Assembly (NCBI GenBank): GCA_025350445.1
Contig: JANXXV010000801.1
Coordinates: 1 to 8,291 of the forward strand
DNA length: 8,291 nt
Origin: Bryobacteraceae bacterium
GTDB taxonomy: Bacteria > Acidobacteriota > Terriglobia > Bryobacterales > Bryobacteraceae
Direction of reading: 5' to 3'
A program made the position numbers and the translations under genes. The notes under the pieces are model-generated. The model made no database searches and was not told the origin of the DNA. It saw only the letters and a program-made list of their open reading frames with translations. This document shows, in pieces, positions 1-7,296 of this stretch (position 1 is its first letter; the number at the start of each line of letters is the position of its first letter).

Positions 1-1323
1 CAGATTGGAATTGACAACGTGCGTCACTCCCAACGATCCGTTGTGCGTCCGGTCCGGGCGGATCAGGCCGAGTCCCTTAAGATACGCGGCATTGCCAAGA
101 TCGTCGTTGGCGTATGAATAACGCCCAAATAAATTCGTGGCCGGTGTGAAGCTGTGATCGACGCGGCTGGTGAACTGATCGCGCCGTTCCACATCGCTCG
201 GCGTCTTTAGGTAGTTCACGCCCGCGCGCTGGCCGATGAAGTTCGGCGCCGGGAAATATTGCAGCAGTTGCTTTGAAATCCCATCGAAGCGGCTGGGCGG
301 AATCACATTGTTCGGAAACGGCTGATTGTTATTGAAGGGATCTTTGATCTGCTTCGTTAACCCCGAAAAGTTTCCGCTCAGCATCTCGGTTGTCGGCACG
401 TTGCCTTGCAGGATGACGCCCGTGATGCGGCGGCGTCCTTCATAGTTGCCGAAGAAAAACGTCTTGTCTTTTTTAATCGGGCCGCCAAGGTTAAAGCCGA
501 ACTGGTTGTAGCTGAATCGCGGCGCGCCGGCGGCAGGCCGAAAGAATTGTCCCGCCTGCAGCGCGCGGTTGCGCACGAAGTCGTAAGCCACACCGTGGAA
601 CTGATTCGTTCCCCGCTTCGTCACCATATCGATGCCCGCCGCTCCGTGTCCGTACGAGGCGTCCATGAAGTTCACCTGCACCTTGAATTCTTCCAGCGCG
701 TCAAGCGAGAGCGCAATGGCAGGATTGTTTACATTCGCGATGGAGAAATCCACGCCATCCAGCATCGCGTTGGTCGACGTGTTGCGTATACCGCCAACCT
801 CGGCCGAGCGTCCGTCCATTACGCTGCTGCCTCCCGCGGTCTTCAGCGCTCCCGGAGTAAGCGCTACCAGATCGAAGAAGTTGCGCGAATTGAGCGGCAG
901 TTCCAGTACGGTGCGGTTATCGATGGTTGTACCCAATGCTGCGGTGTTGGTTTGCAGCAGCGGTGCGGACGCGGTTACCTTGACCGTGTCCGATGTCGCG
1001 CCGATCTGCATGGCGAAGTCGGCGCGCGTTTGCGTATTGACCCGCAACAAAACCTTCGAGGCGACGCCTGTCTTGAAGGCAGGCGCCGCGGCGGTCACGG
1101 TATACGTTCCCGGCGGCAGCGCGTTGAACTGGTAGTTGCCCGCTTCGTCCGTGGTGAACGACCGGCTTTCATCGGTATCGAGATTCTTTGCGGCCACTTG
1201 GGCCCCTGCAACAATTGCTCCGCTCGGATCGGTAACCGTTCCAAGTATCGTGCCCGTTCCATATTGCGACCACCCTAAACTTGCAAGCAAACAGAATGCG
1301 GCTAACAACTTCATCAATTTCAT
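1..1323 (-). CDS. TonB-dependent receptor, Oar-like, with N-terminal carboxypeptidase-regulatory-like domain (partial, runs off left edge)
   Basis: Outer-membrane receptor of the Oar-like class common in Acidobacteriota, inferred to import an unknown substrate using TonB energy. I translated 441 codons by hand with no stop; the C-terminal part of the barrel lies outside the window. Residues 1-19 are a signal peptide (MKLMKLLAAFCLLASLGWS). Residues about 23-107 form a carboxypeptidase-regulatory-like beta-sandwich (GTVTDPSGAIVAG, DEAGNYQFNALPPGTY). The plug covers about 112-245, with ELPLNSRNFFDLVALTPG, NAMLDGVD, LDALEEFKVQ and GAAGIDMVTKRGTNQFHG. Barrel strands follow (NQFGFNLGGPIKKDKTFFFG). 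The start at 1323 is supported by AAGGGG at 1330-1335, six bases upstream, and by the signal peptide beginning there. It is co-linear with the receptor at 3919-7296: 57 of 130 residues (21-150) match without gaps by hand count. The only visible cysteine is in the signal peptide. No TonB box is evident. Family assignment is firm; substrate unknown. Confidence 0.95.
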   Translation of the reverse strand, partial: MKLMKLLAAFCLLASLGWSQYGTGTILGTVTDPSGAIVAGAQVAAKNLDTDESRSFTTDEAGNYQFNALPPGTYTVTAAAPAFKTGVASKVLLRVNTQTRADFAMQIGATSDTVKVTASAPLLQTNTAALGTTIDNRTVLELPLNSRNFFDLVALTPGALKTAGGSSVMDGRSAEVGGIRNTSTNAMLDGVDFSIANVNNPAIALSLDALEEFKVQVNFMDASYGHGAAGIDMVTKRGTNQFHGVAYDFVRNRALQAGQFFRPAAGAPRFSYNQFGFNLGGPIKKDKTFFFGNYEGRRRITGVILQGNVPTTEMLSGNFSGLTKQIKDPFNNNQPFPNNVIPPSRFDGISKQLLQYFPAPNFIGQRAGVNYLKTPSDVERRDQFTSRVDHSFTPATNLFGRYSYANDDLGNAAYLKGLGLIRPDRTHNGSLGVTHVVNSNL

Positions 1324-1385
1324 GCTGTACCCCTTAGGCAAATTTGCCAGAGCAGCCCATCGCTTGAGCGCTCGATCTGCTGGGT

Positions 1386-1414
1386 ATCCTATCTCCTGTT
1401 AACAAAGCTGTCAA
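1386..1414 (-). promoter_or_regulatory. Sigma70-like promoter for the left TonB-dependent receptor
   Basis: Read on the minus strand, a perfect TTGACA (1409-1414) is followed by a 17-base spacer and TAGGAT (1386-1391), which matches TATAAT at four of six positions including the conserved first two and last. The expected transcription start is near 1379, giving a leader of about 55 bases before the ATG at 1323. The spacer contains the 8-bp palindrome TGTTAACA (1397-1404). A second TTGACA lies 21 bp further upstream at 1430-1435. This is prediction from sequence only. Confidence 0.6.
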
Positions 1415-1442
1415 GGCCAATCCGCGGGTTGTCAAGGGCCGC

Positions 1443-1811
1443 ATGAGCTACCTTGTCTACATGAAATGCCTCCTGGCCCTGACGCTGCTACTGTTGTATT
1501 CACGCTGAGGCGCAGTCCGGCCCGCCGTCTTCCGATACGCGCATCGTACTGCGATTTGGCTTTGGCGAAGTGCTGATCGTGGGGGGAAGTGCAGTGCGAA
1601 TGCAAAGGGCTTCCGCCAATTGCAATACCGGGTTCTGTTGCTGCCTGCCTATCGCCTCTTCGTTGTGACGCCAGAATTTATTTAGGGCGTCCTACGCCCA
1701 GGGCCGGAGTGCAAGACCGAGTGGAAGAGTGGCAGCCAGTGGAAGGCGTACTCCGGCGCGCTTGCCCGCATTGTAGATGCCGATTCCGCGAATCGAATCG
1801 CCGGCTTGTGA
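1443..1811 (+). pseudogene. Possible decayed gene for a small secreted protein of unknown function
   Basis: The frame starting at ATG 1443 (AAGGG at 1434-1438) or ATG 1461 begins with a signal-peptide-like stretch, MKCLLALTLLLLYS. It stops at TGA 1506-1508. From 1504 the next frame continues naturally as AEAQSGPPSSDTRIVLRFG, like a signal-peptide end and mature start. Further on, the original frame again looks protein-like: FRQLQYRVLLLPAYRLFVV up to TAG 1683-1685, then TEWKSGSQWKAYSGALARI and a final TGA at 1809-1811. Two compensating frameshifts and one nonsense change would explain this. I do not recognise the family, and conclude decay only from frame pattern and amino-acid composition. 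Chance open stretches in GC-rich DNA remain the alternative. Confidence 0.35.
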
Positions 1812-1947
1812 GCGGCGGGGTCTCTGGCAGCGCCCGGTGATGGTCTGGCATGCGTATCGAGGGTAGTGCCTTCAAAATAACTCCCAAGGAACTGATCCCG
1901 TTCCTTACCCGCCATGAGCTTCCCAGGACGGCGGACCCATGGTTCGC

Positions 1948-1967
1948 GCCGAGGCCCCTGCCTCGGC
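1948..1967. repeat. GC-rich perfect hairpin, possible 3' processing or termination structure
   Basis: GCCGAGGC (1948-1955), loop CCCT, then GCCTCGGC (1960-1967): an 8-bp perfect stem. It lies about 107 bases beyond the stop of the minus-strand CxxCH gene. Neither side has a T-tract, so it is not a classical intrinsic terminator. It could stabilise the 3' end of that transcript or aid Rho-dependent termination; this is inference. Confidence 0.35.
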
Positions 1968-2074
1968 TACCCGGATCACAAGCGCCATCCAAACGGATAG
2001 CTGCCGAGCCGGTGCACCGCCGTCCAATCCGAATCCCTAGTCAATTTGGGGACAATACCCTAGCGGGCCTGCGG

Positions 2075-3445
2075 CTACTTTTGAATCGCGATGGAAACAC
2101 CTGACGGCGACGACACGCCACCCGCCTGTGCAACTATTTCCTGATCGCCATCCGGCACCGCACCAGGCAGAACGATCACGATCTGGTAAAGCCCCGCGGA
2201 CCCGGGTGAGAGCGCGGCGCCAACTACCTGTGCCGGCAAGCCGCCCACGGTCACCGACGGCGGATTGGTTACGTAGGGCGCACCCGTCACTTGTACTCCG
2301 GCCGCAACGGCGGGAGTGGTTGTTCCGAAACCGGCGCCCCACAGAATCACGACATCGCCGGGCTTGGCCGGAGTCGTCGCGCCTGGAAACAGAGTCGCCG
2401 GACCAATGAAGCTGTAATCCGGCCTCGTGGCAACCGCGTACTTGCCCGCCCAGAGAAAGAAGGCCGGCGACGTCCCCAGGATTTGTGTCAACGACGGAGT
2501 GCTGGACACACCGTTCACCGTTACCACTACGCTTGCCGAGCCGGTGCCCGCATCGGTTGGCGCCTGCGCATTGATTTGCGTGTCGCTGATATACCCCACA
2601 AACGCGGGCCTGCCATTTACGCTCACGCTCACACCGTCGAGTTGCGTCGGCAGCGCACCGTCCACAATTTCATCGGCGCGCCATGTGCGGGCACTCGTCT
2701 TCGACAGATTTGTCCCCTGAATCGAAATCCAGGATCCCGCTGTGATGCCCGGCCGATAACTGGCGCCGTCCACCACGCCGGACTGGGATATCTCCGGCTT
2801 CGGTATGGCCGCCGCCGCGGTTAGCGTGTACTTGTTGGTATAGATGTGGTCGCCGCTCTCGCTGCCGTTATTGTTCGCCGCGTTGCCGGCGACGTATAAG
2901 ACCACGTTACCCACGTCTGAAGAGGGGGGAGTCCATTCGAAAGTGAACGAACCGGATCCGGTCTTGCCTGACTGCGTCCCCCTGGTTGTGTGCTCAATGT
3001 AGACCAGCGGTAACGAAGCAGTGGGACAGCCGGTCTGACTTTCGGTGGTATAGGCAGTGTTGGCGCAGATCAGTTGCGTGAAACCGTCCGAGCCCGGGAT
3101 GAACGTCCCGGCTTGAGCCTTACTATTGCCGGACTGCCGCGCAGTCAGCTCAAAACCCCACCGGCGTTGAGCCGGGTCACTCACTGTTACGGTAAGCGTT
3201 TGCTTGACCCCCGGCGTATACGTCAGGCCACCCGGAAAACCTACCGTCACGCTTCCGCTGCCCGAACTGCCGCCGTGACACGATGAACACGTTGATTCGC
3301 CTGGAACACCAGCAAGCGCGGCGTCCGGACCAGACGCGTAAGCGTAAACCAGCACAGGAAACACACCAAGCGCCACGGCCACTCGGGCCGGCATAAGAAG
3401 TCCGGATTTTGTCATCGGGATCGCTGGTCGGTACGACGAATTCAT
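2075..3445 (-). CDS. Secreted CxxCH protein: choice-of-anchor V/Reeler-like domain fused to a Solibacter-type C-terminal domain
   Basis: A 456-residue exported protein of unknown function. Residues about 18-36 form a hydrophobic export signal (MPARVAVALGVFPVLVYAYA). Residues about 37-210 match the choice-of-anchor V/Reeler-like pattern: the haem-c type motif C53-S-S-C56-H57 followed by GG, then YTPGVKQTLTVTVSDP, RRWGFELTAR, FEWTPPSSDVGNVVLYVAG, NAANNNGSESGDHIYT. Residues about 218-456 match the roughly 215-residue domain described from Solibacter (TIGR03437): VVDGASYRPGITAGSWISI, LDGVSVSVNGRPAFVGYIS, TQINAQAP, TPAKPGDVVILWGAGFG, SAGLYQIVIVLP, VSIAIQK. The CxxCH motif could bind one haem c, but no distal ligand is obvious and cysteines 127 and 140 could form a disulfide. 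The chosen start has only GGAA five bases upstream; ATG at 3415 or 3394 would give a more standard signal peptide. It stands alone, divergent from the receptor operon. Domain calls are good; function and haem binding are unproven. Confidence 0.85.
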   Translation of the reverse strand: MNSSYRPAIPMTKSGLLMPARVAVALGVFPVLVYAYASGPDAALAGVPGESTCSSCHGGSSGSGSVTVGFPGGLTYTPGVKQTLTVTVSDPAQRRWGFELTARQSGNSKAQAGTFIPGSDGFTQLICANTAYTTESQTGCPTASLPLVYIEHTTRGTQSGKTGSGSFTFEWTPPSSDVGNVVLYVAGNAANNNGSESGDHIYTNKYTLTAAAAIPKPEISQSGVVDGASYRPGITAGSWISIQGTNLSKTSARTWRADEIVDGALPTQLDGVSVSVNGRPAFVGYISDTQINAQAPTDAGTGSASVVVTVNGVSSTPSLTQILGTSPAFFLWAGKYAVATRPDYSFIGPATLFPGATTPAKPGDVVILWGAGFGTTTPAVAAGVQVTGAPYVTNPPSVTVGGLPAQVVGAALSPGSAGLYQIVIVLPGAVPDGDQEIVAQAGGVSSPSGVSIAIQK

Positions 3446-3475
3446 CCTCGTTCCGGTTTCAAGTAATTACTCCAT

Positions 3476-3495
3476 CGCGCGTGCGAGAACGCGCG
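3476..3495. repeat. Inverted repeat upstream of the CxxCH gene
   Basis: CGCGCGT (3476-3482) and ACGCGCG (3489-3495) form perfect 7-bp arms around the six-base loop GCGAGA. It sits 31 bp before the CxxCH gene start, where a leader hairpin or operator could act. Simple GC-rich composition weakens the case. Confidence 0.3.
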
Positions 3496-3868
3496 TGAAC
3501 TCAAGAAGTCACTGAATATCCACGAATTCGCTGAACAGATCGAATCAGCGGTTCACCCCGCCACCTGCGTGGATTTGCGTGGACCTGCCGTCAATAATGT
3601 TGGGCGCGGACCAAGCTTCATCGTCTCTGAAACAATCGTAAGGATGCACTGCGGTTTGTCATTCGGGATAGCCGGTTGGGCGCATGTCAACCAGGTCAGT
3701 CCGAAGCGGCAGAGCCAGGTGGAAGCTCCGAACGGCAGCGCCAACTCGCTACGTGCCCACGGTTCCGGGAATGGAATACTGTTCCGAATGGCGTTCCCAT
3801 CGGCGGTTACCGATCGCGATTGTACTCAATTGAAAACTGCGCGCTTCGACAGAGATCTCTCGGCGCTT

Positions 3869-3894
3869 GCTTATCAATAGCCGCTGTGATAAGC
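3869..3894. promoter_or_regulatory. Operator-like inverted repeat upstream of the receptor-DUF1080 operon
   Basis: GCTTATCA (3869-3876) and TGATAAGC (3887-3894) are perfect 8-bp arms separated by 10 bases, a dyad with arm centres about 18 bp apart. It ends 24 bases before the receptor ATG and 14 bases before the ribosome-binding site, so it could be a repressor or activator site or a leader hairpin. A separate 10-bp palindrome, AGAGATCTCT, lies 8 bp upstream (3851-3860). No regulator gene is in the window. Confidence 0.4.
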
Positions 3895-3918
3895 CTTCAT
3901 GGATAGGCAGGGTTCACA

Positions 3919-6900
3919 ATGCAGCGCTTCAATTTCTTCTTACTGGCAATGGCATCGTGCGCGCTTCCGGCGATGGCCCAGAACTTCGGCGAGATCACCG
4001 GAACGGTATCCGACGCGACGGCGGCCAGTATCGCGGGCGCTGTGGTAACAGTTACGAACACGGCCACCAGCCAATCCCGGCAGGTGTCTACCAACGAGAC
4101 CGGCAACTATTCACTGACTTACCTGGTTCCCGGAGTCTACGATATTCGCGCGGAGAACCCGGGCTTCAAGGCATCCAGCCGCAAGGCCGTCGGCCTCGAT
4201 GTAGGTGCGGTCCTTCGTATCGATTTCAAGCTGGAAGTGGGCGACGCCAGCCAGCAAATCGAGATCACCGCGGGCGCTCCCTTGTTGACCACGGAAAGCA
4301 CTGCACTGGGCACTGTGATCGATAACCGGCGCATTGTGGATCTACCGTTGAACGGACGCGACTATCTGCAACTGGTAACTCTCAGCCCGAACGTGAGCAC
4401 CGAAGGCGGCGCCGGTGGCGCGGGCGGATTGCAGGGCGGTACGCGCAGTCAAACCTCGCTCTCAATCGCGGGCCAGCGTCTGGAATACAACCGCTACACT
4501 CTGGACGGCGTAGAGAATACCGATCCGAATTTCAACTCCTACATCATTCATCCTTCGGTGGATGCGTTGCAGGAATTCAAAGTGCAGACGGGCATCTACT
4601 CCGCCGAGTTCGGGCGCGGCGCATCGCAGATCAACGCCACTACAAAATCGGGAACCAATGCTTATCACGGCGCGGCTTTCGAATTTCTACGGAATTCGGC
4701 TTTCGACGCGCGACAGTGGTTGCAAACCTCCGGAAGAAAGAATCCGTTTCGCCGCAACAATTACGGCTTTACTCTGGGCGGCCCGGTGCAGATTCCGAAA
4801 CTGTTCAACGGCAAGGATCGCCTGTTCTTCATGTCGAACTTTGAATCGCTGCGCGACCGGCTGACGACCCAGGTGAGCGCTTCCGTGGCCACCGATGCCA
4901 TGCGCGCCGGCGACTTTACCGGGCAGAGCCGCGCGATATTCGATCCCACTTCCCGCCTATTCAACAGCGCGGGAAATGCTATCTCCGCCACACCGTTCCC
5001 CGGAAACAAAATACCTCAATCGCGTTTCAGCTCGTCCGCGCTAAAATTGCTACCGTACTTTCCGCAAGCCGCTGTTCCGGGCAGCAGCCTGGTGCGGAAT
5101 TTTGTGCGCGACGCCGTCACGCCAACCGATTCCGATCAGTTCAATCAACGGATCGATTTCAACCAGAATTCCCGTTCGAACTGGTTCGGCCGCTTCAGTT
5201 GGGGTAACGATTTACAGATCCCCACTGCCACATTCGCTACCGATGCTTTTCAGGTGGCCACCACCGTGCGCCAGGGAATGATTTCGAACGCACACATTCT
5301 GACGAACTCCATCGTGAATGAGGCGCGCTTCGCGTGGAACCAGTTCAACAACGATCTGGTGGGATATTTCGCGAACAATACCAATGTACAGAGCGCGCTC
5401 GGCATCAACGGATTGTTCGCGGCAAGCCCGTTGGCTTACGGTGTTCCGGCTATCGGCCTCGGCGGCGGGATTAGCAGTTTTGGCGGCGTCACTCCATGGG
5501 TTACCCGGGACGACACGTTCCAGTTCATGGACAATCTCTCCATAGTGCGCGGCCGGCACTCCCTGAAGCTAGGCGTGGAGGTGCGGCGTGACCGCTACAA
5601 CCAATACGGCAACCAGAAGGCTACCGGTGAATTTATTTTCGACGGCCAGTCCACGTTCGATCCAACGAACCGCAACGCGAGTGGATTTATTTTCGCCGAT
5701 TACATGCTGGGCTTGCCGGCCCAATCGGCACGCGTGGTGGCCATGGCGAACGGCATGCTCCGCCGGACTTCTTACTACGCCTACATCCAGGACGATTGGA
5801 AGATCACTCCGAAAATGACTTTGAATATCGGCATGCGTTATGAGAACGCGCGCCCCTGGGCGGACAAGTACCGCGGGATCGTGAACGTGCAAACGTTTGG
5901 ACCCGGCGTGGACGCCAACGGCCTGATAGCCAACGCGAAGCCCCCCGTCATCACCCGGCCGGGCAGCGGAGATTTCTATGAAGGGTTGAACTTCCATTTC
6001 GCCGACGGCCAGGCGGTGCAGTCGGGCAATCAATATATGGGGCGCAGCCTGGTAAACTCCGATAACAATAACTTCGCACCGCGCATCGGTTTGTCATACA
6101 GCCCTACCGATCACTGGACGTTCCGCACGGGCTTCGGTATGTTCTATGTGCAGGATCCCGGCAACCCGGTGTTCGATATGGCGCGTAATCTGGCCGGACG
6201 CGACCTGTTCATCACCAGTATTGAGGACCGCAGCGCGGTGCTGCAAGATCCCTGGGCGCTGGAACGGCAGCGATTCACGTGTACAGGCTACAGCGGTACG
6301 TGCCTGGGCGCGCCGCAGATCCTGGGCAACATCCAGAATATGCGCACGCCTTATGTGACCCAATGGCTGTTCAATATTCAGCGCCAGCTTACGGACAATA
6401 TCGCGCTGGAGGTGGGCTATCTGGGCAACGAAGGTCATAAACTGCAACGCTTCCGCATCTTCAACCAGCCGGTGCCCAAGACGGGACCAACCGATTCCAG
6501 AAGCGTCATTGCTCGCACGCCATGGCCGGTTTACGGACGTTTGCAGGAAGTAGACGGTGTGGACAATTCGAACTATCATGCCCTGAGTGCAAAGTTGACG
6601 CAACGGTTTTCCAAAGGTCTCACCTATATGCTTGGCTATACCTGGTCCAAGGCGATTGACGGCGGCAGCGGAATCCGCACCAACTCGGGCGATACCTTGT
6701 GGCCGGTGAACAGTTACGATCTACACGCCGAGCGGGGACTTTCGCAGTTCGATCTGCGGCACCGTTTCGTGGCATCTTACGTCTATGAACTGCCCTTCGG
6801 CCCCGGAAAACCATGGGCCACTCACGGTGTTCTGGGCGCTGTCGCGGGCGGCTGGCAATTGGGCGGCATCGTTACTTTCGCGGGCGGAACACCGGTCAAT

Positions 6901-7296
6901 GTGACGCAACTCGGTGACACGGCCGGGCTAAATACGCTGGGCAACCAGCCGGACGCCACGGGCATCAGCCCCATCCCGGCGAACCGCAGCGCACAGCAAT
7001 ATTGGAATATCGCGTTCGCTAACTTCAACAGTCCGGATCTGAGTTGGAGACCGGGAAATATGGGCAGAAACACGTTGTTCCGTCCAGGCACGGCGCAGGC
7101 CGATCTGTCGTTTGCCAGAAACATCAAGATCTACGAAAATCACCTGCTGAACTTCCGGTTGGAAGCGTTTAATGCCTCGAATCACCCGAACTGGAACGTA
7201 CCCAGCTCCGACGCGAGAAGCCCGTCCACTTTCGGTGTAATCACTTCCGCAAAGACGATGCGTTCCCTACAGCTCGCCCTAAAATATGTTTTCTAA
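3919..7296 (+). CDS. TonB-dependent receptor, Oar-like, with N-terminal carboxypeptidase-regulatory-like domain
   Basis: Complete outer-membrane receptor of 1125 residues, a normal length for Oar-like Acidobacteriota receptors, inferred to bind and import an unidentified ligand. Residues 1-21 are a signal peptide ending ALPAMAQ. Residues about 24-107 are the carboxypeptidase-regulatory-like domain (ITGTVSDATAASIAGAVV, NETGNYSLTYLVPGVY). The plug spans about 112-250 with DLPLNGRDYLQLVTLSP, YTLDGVENTDPNFN, VDALQEFKVQTGIYSAEFG and INATTKSGTNAYHG. The rest is a beta-barrel with repeated alternating strands, ending in LALKYVF; the terminal phenylalanine is typical of outer-membrane barrels. The start is supported by AGGG at 3909-3912, six bases upstream. 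The mature protein has only two cysteines, C788 and C795, in a probable outer loop. No clear TonB box. It overlaps the DUF1080 gene by 11 bp, suggesting that gene acts on the imported or surface-bound substrate. Family call firm; ligand unknown. Confidence 0.96.
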   Translation: MQRFNFFLLAMASCALPAMAQNFGEITGTVSDATAASIAGAVVTVTNTATSQSRQVSTNETGNYSLTYLVPGVYDIRAENPGFKASSRKAVGLDVGAVLRIDFKLEVGDASQQIEITAGAPLLTTESTALGTVIDNRRIVDLPLNGRDYLQLVTLSPNVSTEGGAGGAGGLQGGTRSQTSLSIAGQRLEYNRYTLDGVENTDPNFNSYIIHPSVDALQEFKVQTGIYSAEFGRGASQINATTKSGTNAYHGAAFEFLRNSAFDARQWLQTSGRKNPFRRNNYGFTLGGPVQIPKLFNGKDRLFFMSNFESLRDRLTTQVSASVATDAMRAGDFTGQSRAIFDPTSRLFNSAGNAISATPFPGNKIPQSRFSSSALKLLPYFPQAAVPGSSLVRNFVRDAVTPTDSDQFNQRIDFNQNSRSNWFGRFSWGNDLQIPTATFATDAFQVATTVRQGMISNAHILTNSIVNEARFAWNQFNNDLVGYFANNTNVQSALGINGLFAASPLAYGVPAIGLGGGISSFGGVTPWVTRDDTFQFMDNLSIVRGRHSLKLGVEVRRDRYNQYGNQKATGEFIFDGQSTFDPTNRNASGFIFADYMLGLPAQSARVVAMANGMLRRTSYYAYIQDDWKITPKMTLNIGMRYENARPWADKYRGIVNVQTFGPGVDANGLIANAKPPVITRPGSGDFYEGLNFHFADGQAVQSGNQYMGRSLVNSDNNNFAPRIGLSYSPTDHWTFRTGFGMFYVQDPGNPVFDMARNLAGRDLFITSIEDRSAVLQDPWALERQRFTCTGYSGTCLGAPQILGNIQNMRTPYVTQWLFNIQRQLTDNIALEVGYLGNEGHKLQRFRIFNQPVPKTGPTDSRSVIARTPWPVYGRLQEVDGVDNSNYHALSAKLTQRFSKGLTYMLGYTWSKAIDGGSGIRTNSGDTLWPVNSYDLHAERGLSQFDLRHRFVASYVYELPFGPGKPWATHGVLGAVAGGWQLGGIVTFAGGTPVNVTQLGDTAGLNTLGNQPDATGISPIPANRSAQQYWNIAFANFNSPDLSWRPGNMGRNTLFRPGTAQADLSFARNIKIYENHLLNFRLEAFNASNHPNWNVPSSDARSPSTFGVITSAKTMRSLQLALKYVF
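7286..7296 (+). promoter_or_regulatory. 11-bp stop/start overlap, probable translational coupling
   Basis: The DUF1080 ATG (7286-7288) lies inside the last codons of the receptor gene, which ends at TAA 7294-7296 in another frame. No good ribosome-binding sequence precedes this ATG (CTCGCCCTAAAAT). Ribosomes ending the receptor are therefore the likely source of initiation, tying the two proteins' synthesis together. Inferred from arrangement only. Confidence 0.55.

Larger units (their letters stand above)
1324..2074. other. Gap of about 750 bp without an intact gene
   Basis: This stretch separates the left receptor from the CxxCH protein, whose minus-strand transcript runs toward it. Its right edge to the left holds the receptor leader and promoter (1324-1414), then a probable decayed plus-strand gene (about 1443-1811), then a region (1812-2074) in which I recognise no protein. 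An 84-codon plus-strand frame at 1850-2104 is open but has no family resemblance, poor start context, and overlaps the 3' end of the minus-strand gene. The only clear structure in the second half is a GC-rich hairpin at 1948-1967. Confidence 0.6.
3446..3918. other. Divergent intergenic region, no recognised gene
   Basis: This 473-bp region lies between two divergently transcribed genes and should hold both promoters. I find no convincing sigma70 hexamer pair for either. Short open frames exist on both strands; a TTG-started 63-codon minus-strand frame (3553-3744) has a weakly hydrophobic start but no recognisable family, so I do not call it. Structures include inverted repeats at 3476-3495, 3529-3550 (CGCTGA/TCAGCG) and 3869-3894, a 10-bp palindrome AGAGATCTCT at 3851-3860, and TGCGTGGA repeated with a 10-bp period at 3566-3583. 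Confidence 0.55.

Noticed and set aside
406..1278. Long plus-strand open frame of 290 codons
   Set aside because: It is antisense to the left TonB-dependent receptor, whose minus-strand translation shows clear signal peptide, regulatory-like domain and plug motifs. The plus-strand product has an Arg-rich, low-complexity look and no family features.
1850..2104. 84-codon plus-strand frame
   Set aside because: No recognisable motifs, no good ribosome-binding site, Pro/Arg-rich, and it overlaps the end of the well-supported minus-strand gene.
3566..3583. TGCGTGGA repeated at a 10-bp period
   Set aside because: Only two copies, no further units and no nearby promoter element, so it is not a repeat array.
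3553..3744. 63-codon minus-strand frame with a hydrophobic start
   Set aside because: It begins with TTG, lacks a ribosome-binding site, and its product matches no family I know. It may be chance or an old remnant.
5212..6603. Several minus-strand frames of 115-169 codons inside the receptor gene
   Set aside because: All are shadows of the intact plus-strand receptor; their products are rich in Arg, His and Val without domain structure.
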